From contig NZ_JACCKA010000077.1 in NCBI RefSeq assembly GCF_013425525.1, positions 1-38,188 on the forward strand: 38,188 nt of DNA, in the 5' to 3' direction. This DNA comes from Luteimonas salinisoli (GTDB taxonomy: Bacteria > Pseudomonadota > Gammaproteobacteria > Xanthomonadales > Xanthomonadaceae). Numbering within the stretch: position 1 is the stretch's first letter; every line of letters begins with the position of its first letter. A model generated the notes under the pieces. It was not told the DNA's origin and ran no database searches. It worked only from the letters and a program-made list of their open reading frames with translations. Positions 33,552-38,188 of the stretch are shown here, piece by piece. Both the position numbers and the translations under genes were made by a program.

Positions 33552-33874
33552 CGCCTGGGCTCGAGCTGGATATCCGGCGCGACTCGCCTCGGGGGCTACC
33601 GCATCACTGCATCAACCGCGATCGCCCTTGATCTGGACGCGAACCTATGACGATAGCCACTGCAACCGATCTGCCGCTAGTCGATGGATAGTCCGGCATC
33701 GCCGCCGGTCTATCGGATAGGTCGGCGACCTTGCCGGATAACGCGAGTCGACCGACCTTGGGCGCCTGCCACCCCGCGGCGCAAATGCTTGATCCATCAG
33801 GGACGAGCTGCGTTGACCACTCGACACAACTGGCGCAGAGTTCGTGCTATGCCCCACTGCGGGGTCTAATAGTA
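33552..33874. other. Gene-free stretch before the cassette array
   Basis: No supported gene and no integrase. CGCCGGATA (33542-33550, across the glycosyltransferase stop) and TATCCGGCG (33570-33578) form a 9-bp inverted repeat that may act as terminator. GCCGGATA/TATCGGATA-like words recur at about 33710-33740. GGGGTCTAA and TTAGGCCCC form an 8/9 inverted repeat across the first cassette boundary at 33862-33884. No attI site could be identified by pattern. Confidence 0.5.
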
Positions 33875-33881
33875 GTTAGGC
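33875..33881 (+). other. First cassette boundary (GTTAGGC)
   Basis: GTTAGGC is the R' core of attC/attI sites and starts cassette 1. The DNA to its left does not resemble the 60-bp attC sites (only TCTAATAGTA precedes it), so it may be a degenerate attI or the residue of a truncated attC. Confidence 0.6.
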
Positions 33882-33899
33882 CCCACAAGAGCCAACACA

Positions 33900-34187
33900 A
33901 TGTTTCCGTACACCATCGACGATCCGATTGAGATGCCCCTCAGGTCCTCGGTTGAGGTCACGATTGAATTCCCTACCGGCAAGCGCTGGTTGTTCTTTGT
34001 CACGCCTGAGCTTCTGGCAGCGGCAGGTGACTTCGTTGAGGGGACGCCATCTCGCCTGCACCTTGGAGAGAGACATATGATTGTGGTCAGTGACCTTAGC
34101 TCAACGGTCATTGACTCGGTGTTGCAGCAACTTGCTGATGCGGGCGAGCTTGAGAGTAGGACGGTCCCTCTCTCGGGTGGGGCCTAA
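33900..34187 (+). CDS. Cassette 1 hypothetical protein
   Basis: 95 residues. I do not recognise it. It is soluble in character, with a beta-rich core (SSVEVTIEFPTGKRWLFFVTPELL) and HLGERHMIVVSDLSSTVIDSVLQQLADAGELESRT, suggesting a small alpha/beta fold. It starts 24 nt after the cassette boundary, and its TAA stop is inside the R'' core of attC1 (GCCTAAC), the usual economy of cassette genes. GC content and codon use are lower and more mixed than in the chromosome. Confidence 0.7.
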   Translation: MFPYTIDDPIEMPLRSSVEVTIEFPTGKRWLFFVTPELLAAAGDFVEGTPSRLHLGERHMIVVSDLSSTVIDSVLQQLADAGELESRTVPLSGGA

Positions 34188-34241
34188 CAATTCATTCAAG
34201 CCGACGCCGCTTCGCGGCGCGGCTTAACTCAAGTGTTAGGC
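34182..34241 (+). repeat. attC1 (60 bp)
   Basis: R'' GCCTAAC, L'' region TTCAAGCCG, GACGCCGC-TTCG-CGGCGCGG apex, L' CGGCTTAA, R' GTTAGGC. The bottom strand folds into one hairpin with the unpaired bases expected of attC. Confidence 0.93.
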
Positions 34242-34519
34242 GGCACGCTGCAATGTCGTGTCACTGAGTGTCGTCGCAATCGGATCGGCCAGCATGCTGC
34301 AGGCATCTTTGGCTTCGGCCAAGTACTCGCAAGCGCGCCGGGACAGTTCGTCGCGGCAGCCTTCGGATAGCTGGACTCAGGCGTCGCAACCGGCCCGTCC
34401 ATCGCGGGCTTCGGCCAGATCCAGGGACAGGTTCCGGGCCGGCGCGCCCGGGCGCTACCGGCTCCGGCTACATCCCAAGCCAAGAGCTTGTCGCACCCCG
34501 ATTTTCGTCGTAGCGTGTC
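34242..34519. ncRNA. Cassette 2: no convincing gene, candidate structured RNA
   Basis: About 280 bp with no ATG frame carrying a ribosome site. Open frames on both strands run into the attC sites and look spurious. Base composition is GC-rich, unlike the coding cassettes. TTGGC-TTCG-GCCAA at 34309-34322 is a perfect UUCG-tetraloop hairpin and GGC-TTCG-GCC recurs at 34407-34416. It shares the words CGGGCTTCGG and CAGTT..TTCG..AGC.TTCGG with cassette 6. Integron-borne small RNA cassettes (sRNA-Xcc1) are known in Xanthomonas, so an RNA is plausible but unproven. Confidence 0.35.
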
Positions 34520-34631
34520 GCCTAACAATTCGTTCAAGCCGACGCCGCTTCGTTACACAAAGCACATGGCAGGTACAGCTTGCCATGTGCTTTGCTCCAC
34601 TACGCAGCGCGGCTTAACTCAGGCGTTAGGT
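34520..34631 (+). repeat. attC2 (112 bp) with an extra hairpin in its apex
   Basis: The normal ends are present (GCCTAAC, TTCAAGCCGACGCCGCTTCG, then GCAGCGCGGCTTAACTCAGG, GTTAGGT), but about 52 bp are added at the apex. The insert contains a perfect 13-bp inverted repeat: AAAGCACATGGCA (34559-34571) and TGCCATGTGCTTT (34581-34593) with a 9-nt loop. Confidence 0.88.
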
Positions 34632-34636
34632 GCCGC

Positions 34637-34873
34637 ATGGAAGTTCGTCGCCCACCAAAAGCTCGCATAATTTCCACCATTCCGGCTAAGCGCGTGGATC
34701 TGACACTAGGTGACCGCAAAAGCCTGCCTGAGATCGGAGACGTCGTTGAGCTAGACCAAGGCTTTACTATGCCGTCAGGTGAGCGCGCTGGCATTGTCGT
34801 CTGCCGCAACCCGGACAGTAGTGTTCGCTGGGTTGCTGAGGTGCTTGAGTCAGAGATGGAGATGGTGCTGTGA
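34637..34873 (+). CDS. Cassette 3 hypothetical protein
   Basis: 78 residues starting 12 nt after the cassette boundary. Not recognised. The middle (RVDLTLGDRKSLPEIGDVVELDQGFTMPSGERAGIVVCRNPDSSVRWVAEVLESEMEMVL) reads as a small beta-barrel-like domain with a GDVVEL turn. Stop codon lies 17 bp before attC3. No ribosome site is obvious at the short spacing. Weaker case than cassettes 1, 4, 5 and 7. Confidence 0.55.
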   Translation: MEVRRPPKARIISTIPAKRVDLTLGDRKSLPEIGDVVELDQGFTMPSGERAGIVVCRNPDSSVRWVAEVLESEMEMVL

Positions 34874-34889
34874 CTCCGGCTGCTGCGGC

Positions 34890-34949
34890 ACCTAACAATT
34901 CATTCAAGCCGACGCCGCTTCGCGGCGCGGCTTAACTCAAGCGTTAGAC
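34890..34949 (+). repeat. attC3 (60 bp)
   Basis: R'' ACCTAAC, R' GTTAGAC, with the same internal sequence as attC1 except for one or two bases near R'. Confidence 0.93.
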
Positions 34950-34954
34950 CTGCC

Positions 34955-35383
34955 ATGAGAGCATTCTGCAACTTGGTGGTTCTGTCTCTCGGCCTTGCGC
35001 TGAGCGCATGCGCTGTGGCCGAGCCAACTTCCCAGTGCTCTTCCGGGCTTGCTCCTGCATCTACGGTTCCGCCAAAGCTTCCGCCTCAGCTGCACAACGA
35101 GTTTTCTGGCAAGGCTGAGGTTTCGTTCGTCATTAGCCCCTCTGGACACGTGCAGTCACCGACAATCGTCTCTGAGGAGTGGCGCCCCGTCGGTCGCAGC
35201 ACTGGCCAACCAATTGGATACGGCGAGGCAATTCTTTCTTCTGTCGCTCAGTGGCGCTATCCACCTAGACCGCAAGCATGTCGCCACCAGGTTCCGGTAG
35301 AGCTCCGGGCAGAGGGTCCCGGCCCCACGGCTGGCAGGTCTAACAGTTCATTCAAGCCGATGCCGCTTCGCGGCACGGCTTAA
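34955..35383 (+). CDS. Cassette 4 lipoprotein with TonB C-terminal-like domain
   Basis: 142 residues. The signal peptide with lipobox LALSAC (Cys19) predicts a lipoprotein. The domain GKAEVSFVISPSGHVQSPTIVSEEW...AILSSVAQWRYPPRPQACRHQVPVELR resembles the TonB C-terminal domain found in energy-transducer-like proteins. It starts 12 nt after the cassette boundary. The frame runs into attC4, so the last 13 residues (NSSFKPMPLRGTA) are encoded by attC and end at its TAA. Function unknown; an envelope protein is likely. Confidence 0.75.
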   Translation: MRAFCNLVVLSLGLALSACAVAEPTSQCSSGLAPASTVPPKLPPQLHNEFSGKAEVSFVISPSGHVQSPTIVSEEWRPVGRSTGQPIGYGEAILSSVAQWRYPPRPQACRHQVPVELRAEGPGPTAGRSNSSFKPMPLRGTA

Positions 35384-35397
35384 TTCAGGCGTTAGGT
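35338..35397 (+). repeat. attC4 (60 bp), overlapping the end of the cassette 4 gene
   Basis: R'' GTCTAAC, apex GATGCCGC-TTCG-CGGCACGG with a compensated base pair relative to attC1, R' GTTAGGT. Confidence 0.92.
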
Positions 35398-35403
35398 GGC
35401 GGG

Positions 35404-35832
35404 ATGAGTATCTTCGACATCTGGAAGTCCAAGAAGCCAAAGCCGATCGATCGAGTTGAGCTCGATAAACTCGGATCCGTTGTCTGGTCAGATGATGATG
35501 AGTCTTGGCAAGGCCTTGTTGATGGCATCTCATTCTTCATCGGGATTGATGACTCTTCCGATCGCCCGATTCAGCCTCTCATTGATTACACTGAGTCTGC
35601 GCTGCTCAACGACTGGCTTCGAGATGCCGTAAACGCCGCGAAGGACAAGTACGCTGCCGATCATCCTCAATTCGCTGATGAGTTGGCCGACTTGTCGATT
35701 GAATCAGTACACGTTTATCTGCGCAAAGGTTCCCGGCACCTCAATTGTCATCTTGGGTATGGCGCAAGCGATCGTTTCTGGGCTCTAGATTTCATTGATT
35801 ACCGTTGCACAGGCATGGGGTTCGACACGTGA
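35404..35832 (+). CDS. Cassette 5 hypothetical protein
   Basis: 142 residues, starting 13 nt after the boundary. Not recognised. The protein is acidic and soluble, with MSIFDIWKSKKPKPIDRVELDKLGSVVWSDDDESW, ISFFIGIDDSSDRPIQPLIDYTESALLNDW and a C-terminal RHLNCHLGYGASDRFWALDFIDYRCTGMG. Codon use is AT-richer than in the chromosome. Immunity-protein-like character is a guess. Its stop is 8 bp before attC5. Confidence 0.72.
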   Translation: MSIFDIWKSKKPKPIDRVELDKLGSVVWSDDDESWQGLVDGISFFIGIDDSSDRPIQPLIDYTESALLNDWLRDAVNAAKDKYAADHPQFADELADLSIESVHVYLRKGSRHLNCHLGYGASDRFWALDFIDYRCTGMGFDT

Positions 35833-35839
35833 GTCCGCC

Positions 35840-35899
35840 ACCTAACAATTCATTCAAGCCGACGCCGCTTCGCGGCGCGGCTTAATTCAGGCGTTAGGC
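35840..35899 (+). repeat. attC5 (60 bp)
   Basis: R'' ACCTAAC, R' GTTAGGC, apex identical to attC1, with TTAATTCAGG instead of TTAACTCAAG near R'. Confidence 0.93.
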
Positions 35900-36193
35900 G
35901 TCGTAAGAGCGAGCAGTAGTGGCTCCGCGCCACCGTCTCGTTCAACGGCTCGGCGCGAGTCCTCCAGACACGCCAGCAGTTGTTCGCCAGCTTCGGTCGG
36001 CGTATCGAGCGCGCTCAAGTGTCGCCGCTTCGAGTTGCCAGGCTTCGGCGCCCGAGCTTCCACTGCCCCGGCACGCGGGCCCAGCGGGGCCTCTTCAGCC
36101 AGCGTGCTACTGGCCGTACGCGGGGCGCGCCCAGGCATCCGGGCTTCGGTGGTCAATCCACTTCCGGCCCGTCATTGTCTGGGGTAGTCTCGC
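35900..36193. ncRNA. Cassette 6: no convincing gene, second candidate RNA cassette
   Basis: About 290 bp, GC-rich. A GTG-started plus frame (35919-36278) runs through attC6 and beyond, and a TTG-started minus frame covers 36156-35887; neither has a ribosome site. The words CGGGCTTCGG (36140-36149) and CAGTTGTTCGCCAGCTTCGG (35977-35996) have relatives in cassette 2. A non-coding or reverse-coding cassette is possible. Confidence 0.3.
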
Positions 36194-36263
36194 GCCTAAC
36201 AATTCGTTCAAGCCGAACTTGTCCCGCTGCGCGGGCCAAGTCGGCTTAACTCAAGCGTTAGGG
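36194..36263 (+). repeat. attC6 (70 bp)
   Basis: R'' GCCTAAC, R' GTTAGGG. The apex is longer and different (GAACTTGTCCCGC-TGC-GCGGGCCAAGTC), still forming a hairpin. Confidence 0.92.
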
Positions 36264-36274
36264 CTCATACGGAA

Positions 36275-36700
36275 ATGAATCGAGACGTGGAGAACCTAAG
36301 AGCGTTGATGGCCATCTCACTGGCAACGCTAGCCATTGGGGTGTTTGTTTCCTTCGCGGACATGCCTCTCACCGAAGAACAAAGGCAAATCATGGCGGGG
36401 AACGCCTTGGGTGCGGTAGTAGGGTGGCCGTGGTCAGACCTCATCTACTTCATCTGGTTAGGCGTTTACTTGATTGCTCACGTCCTTGCGTTCTTTGTGG
36501 TGCGTTTCGCGCGGCACGCGTTCCTAGTTGCGTTTGCTCTTGTATCCATCATGCCCGCAATAGGTGGAATGTCTGTCGGGTCTCCTTGGGACAGCACTGC
36601 GTGGGCACTTCACATGGTCGCATCCACCTTTGCAATAGGTCTCCTGTTCTTTGCGCCCGGCGTGCAGCACCGAATGGCTCGCGTGCGCCATGAGCCCTAA
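36275..36700 (+). CDS. Cassette 7 integral membrane protein
   Basis: 141 residues. Four hydrophobic helices are predicted (about 9-28, 50-75, 80-98 and 108-128): ALMAISLATLAIGVFVSF, LIYFIWLGVYLIAHVLAFFVV, AFLVAFALVSIMPAIGG and HMVASTFAIGLLFFAPG. Family not recognised. It starts 18 nt after the boundary, and the TAA stop lies in the R'' core of attC7 (CCCTAAC). Low-GC codons compared with the chromosome. Membrane proteins are common in integron cassettes. Confidence 0.78.
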   Translation: MNRDVENLRALMAISLATLAIGVFVSFADMPLTEEQRQIMAGNALGAVVGWPWSDLIYFIWLGVYLIAHVLAFFVVRFARHAFLVAFALVSIMPAIGGMSVGSPWDSTAWALHMVASTFAIGLLFFAPGVQHRMARVRHEP

Positions 36701-36754
36701 CTATTCGTTCAAGCCGAAACCGCTTCGCGGTTCGGCTTAACTCAGGTGTTAGCC
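36695..36754 (+). repeat. attC7 (60 bp)
   Basis: R'' CCCTAAC, TTCAAGCCG, apex GAAACCGC-TTCG-CGGTTCGG, R' GTTAGCC. More divergent than attC1, 3, 4 and 5. Confidence 0.92.
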
Positions 36755-36757
36755 GTC

Positions 36758-37105
36758 ATGGACCAGCGATTGTCGCTACTTGAAGAAGACTACAAGCGCG
36801 CTGTCGCCGATGCACTGCTGGCGCTGCAGGCATCTGGCATCGCGCTTCCGGCGAGCGACAAGGAGTGGGCTTTGCGCCAAATGGCCGGTACCGGCGTCTT
36901 GCTCAACGGTGCCATCTATCACAAGCATGGTTACGGCTGCAGCGTGACTAGCGACGGCATTGAGGTCGACTTCGATTTTGGAGCAACTGGGGTTGTTAAA
37001 CCGCCAGACGCATTTCGCTTGGTTGGCTTCTGCGGCGACCGCCTTCAACACTACGGTTTTTCTTCAACTGCAGAGCTAGAACAGGCCGTTGCTAATGACG
37101 GGTGA
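36758..37105 (+). CDS. Cassette 8 hypothetical protein
   Basis: 115 residues, starting 10 nt after the cassette boundary. It begins with a helix (LLEEDYKRAVADALLALQASG) and ends with a beta-rich part: LLNGAIYHKHGYGCSVTSDGIEVDFDFGATGVVKPPDAFRLVGFCGDRLQHYG. The HGxGCxV...VDFDFG pattern reminds me of small proteins of the DUF6896 kind, but I cannot confirm it. The stop codon lies one base before the IS30 element, so its attC has been separated or lost. Confidence 0.65.
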   Translation: MDQRLSLLEEDYKRAVADALLALQASGIALPASDKEWALRQMAGTGVLLNGAIYHKHGYGCSVTSDGIEVDFDFGATGVVKPPDAFRLVGFCGDRLQHYGFSSTAELEQAVANDG

Positions 37106-37106
37106 A

Positions 37107-38090
37107 TTAACACCCCAAGTGCAACACCCCTGAGAGTTCCTGCATTCGTTCGATCGGGGTCTTGTAGCCATGTCGTTTCCTCGGCCTCGTGTTGAGTTTA
37201 TGCGCAATTCGGTTGCAGTCGGCTTGTGTGGTTCTTGCCAGGCTCCTCCCCTTGGGCAGGTACTGGCGTAGCAGGCCGTTGAAGTTCTCGTTGCTGCCGC
37301 GCTCCCAGGGGCGGTGTGGATAGGCGAAGTAGCAGAGAACGCCTGTTGCTTGTTCGAGCGCGCGGTAGCCGTGGAACTCGGTACCGTTGTCCCAGGTGAT
37401 GGTCTTGAACGGCAGGCCGCTGCGCTGGATCGCATCCAACGCTGCACGGTTGACCGCTTTGACCGTCCGGTGGGGCAATCTGACCACCAGGGCCACGCCG
37501 GTGCAGCGCTCGACCAGCGTCAACAGGCACACGCGCTCGCTGGCCGTGCCAACCACGGTGTCGCCTTCCCAGTGGCCGACCTCTTGCCGGCCTTCGACTT
37601 CCGCGGGGCGACTGTCGATCATTGGCTTGCCATGGAGCTTTCCCCGGCGTTCCGGGCCAAAGGTGCGCTTGCGTCTTCGCTTGCCGCCCTGGCGCAGGCA
37701 GGAGCGCAGCTGGCCTCCCGCGAGCCGGTCGCGATGAACATGCCGGTAGATCGTCATATGGCTGATCCGCACGACGCCGTGGAGCGCCAACCATCGGGCG
37801 ATCTGCTCTGGACTCCACTGCGCATAGCGCAGTAGGGCCTCGATGCGTCCATAGATGTCGGCGTCGTGCTGCCTGACCTGCCGGGTCCGCCGTCGCCGGC
37901 CGTTGGTGCGCTGCTGGGCCTTGCTGGGCCGGTAGGCACCGTCGGTACGATGGCAGCGGTTGCGCTGGATCTCGCGGCTAATCGTGCTGGGCGATCGGTC
38001 CAGGATCCGGGCGATGGTCCGCAGTGACTGCCCGTCGCGGTGGAGCACGGACAGGGTGTATCGTTCTTGCTCGGTGAGCTGGTGGTACAT
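37107..38090 (-). CDS. IS30-family transposase
   Basis: 327 residues from ATG 38090 (MYHQLTEQERYTLSVLHRDG). The N-terminal helix-turn-helix (QSLRTIARILDRSPSTISREIQRN) binds the ends. The DDE catalytic triad is D177 (GHWEGDTVVG), D234 (TWDNGTEFHGY) and E268 (RGSNENFNG), with the DD(33)E spacing of IS30. The final stop TAA lies inside the left end of the element. It appears complete and potentially active. Confidence 0.96.
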   Translation of the reverse strand: MYHQLTEQERYTLSVLHRDGQSLRTIARILDRSPSTISREIQRNRCHRTDGAYRPSKAQQRTNGRRRRTRQVRQHDADIYGRIEALLRYAQWSPEQIARWLALHGVVRISHMTIYRHVHRDRLAGGQLRSCLRQGGKRRRKRTFGPERRGKLHGKPMIDSRPAEVEGRQEVGHWEGDTVVGTASERVCLLTLVERCTGVALVVRLPHRTVKAVNRAALDAIQRSGLPFKTITWDNGTEFHGYRALEQATGVLCYFAYPHRPWERGSNENFNGLLRQYLPKGRSLARTTQADCNRIAHKLNTRPRKRHGYKTPIERMQELSGVLHLGC

Positions 38091-38182
38091 GAGGGATCGT
38101 CTCTTGCCGGAGTGATCCCCTCCAGTCTGCCAGCTCACCTCTCCATCTTCGGGCGGTGTGGGTGTTGCACTTACTTTGTTAA
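37107..38182 (-). mobile_element. IS30-family insertion sequence
   Basis: About 1,076 bp. Terminal inverted repeats of 23 bp, 19 of them matching: left end TTAACACCCCAAGTGCAACA + CCC at 37107-37129, right end 38160-38182 reading TTAACAAAGTAAGTGCAACA + CCC on the minus strand. TTAA at each end could be part of the repeat or a target duplication. It carries one transposase gene and looks intact. Confidence 0.88.
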
Positions 38183-38188
38183 CCTGCG

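Larger units (their letters stand above)
33875..37106 (+). mobile_element. Integron-type gene cassette array without integrase (CALIN-like)
   Basis: Seven attC sites and one extra GTTAGGC boundary divide the DNA into eight cassettes of about 320-500 bp, all oriented rightward. The cassette boundaries (cleavage between G and TT of GTTRRRY) are at 33875, 34235, 34625, 34943, 35391, 35893, 36257 and 36748. Base composition of most cassettes is clearly lower in GC than the flanking chromosome. No intI-like tyrosine recombinase gene lies on either strand within the window. The right end is cut by an IS30-family element. Confidence 0.92.

Noticed and set aside
30782..33631. A 949-codon plus-strand frame
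   Set aside because: It covers the cardiolipin synthase and glycosyltransferase genes out of frame, with no domain; a GC shadow.
33790..33881. attI site with integrase-binding repeats
   Set aside because: Only the final GTTAGGC core is convincing; the preceding DNA has no clear direct-repeat structure and no intI nearby.
34229..34537. 102-codon minus-strand gene in cassette 2
   Set aside because: It starts with TTG inside attC2 and ends inside attC1, lacks a ribosome site and has no recognisable domain.
35887..36156. 89-codon minus-strand gene in cassette 6
   Set aside because: TTG start, no ribosome site, stop within attC5; cannot be supported, though not excluded.

Overview
The window reads as chromosome of a very GC-rich gammaproteobacterium of the family Xanthomonadaceae (Lysobacter/Luteimonas/Xanthomonas relatives). 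The evidence is the aryl-polyene (xanthomonadin) pigment genes with a XanB2-type chorismatase, GTAG-type palindromic repeats like those of Stenotrophomonas, and an integron-type cassette array with Xanthomonas-like attC sites. No rRNA, tRNA or CRISPR array was seen. Genus and species cannot be fixed from the sequence alone.

Region 1 (1-7.9 kb) is one end of a xanthomonadin locus. A leftward block holds an acyl carrier protein, a COG4648-type membrane protein, a PlsC-like acyltransferase, a hotdog dehydratase, an LpxL-like acyltransferase, a LolA-like carrier and an MMPL exporter that runs off the left edge. A divergent rightward pair holds an FAD-dependent halogenase (WxWxIP motif) and xanB2. 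Ketosynthases and ketoreductases are not in the window and presumably lie further left.

Region 2 (7.9-20.1 kb) is mostly housekeeping: a small membrane protein, a truncated rhodanese coupled to a DJ-1/PfpI gene, a YciI-like protein, hemB, aroE, a gamma-carbonic-anhydrase-like protein, an aldehyde dehydrogenase, a beta-propeller lipoprotein candidate, xthA, a D-2-hydroxyglutarate-dehydrogenase-like flavoprotein divergent from serA, and a GlsB/YeaQ-type membrane protein. Region 3 (20.2-22.3 kb) has a divergent AMP-ligase and Sfp-type phosphopantetheinyl transferase, probably a second piece of the pigment pathway (substrate activation and carrier-protein priming). AroE upstream of chorismate, and XanB2 using chorismate, place precursor supply in the same neighbourhood.

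Region 4 (22.3-33.6 kb) has rsmG-parA-parB (usual near a chromosome origin), an unrecognised two-helix membrane protein, a DUF885 peptidase-like protein, a DUF899 protein, a GFA-family protein, rpmB-rpmG, a cardiolipin-synthase-type phospholipase D with a possible 10-codon proline-rich leader ORF, and a GT1 glycosyltransferase.

Region 5 (33.9-38.2 kb) is accessory DNA: seven attC sites delimit eight short cassettes, all reading rightward, with no integrase in the window. The last cassette is interrupted by an IS30-family element. Two cassettes lack a convincing gene, one attC carries an extra perfect hairpin, and one cassette gene uses attC sequence as its C-terminus. Recurrent non-coding motifs elsewhere include GTAG palindromes (tandemly duplicated at 1.3 kb), a 108-bp palindromic element in two copies, and a set of -10-like hexamers 6-8 nt before start codons, which suggests leaderless transcripts.
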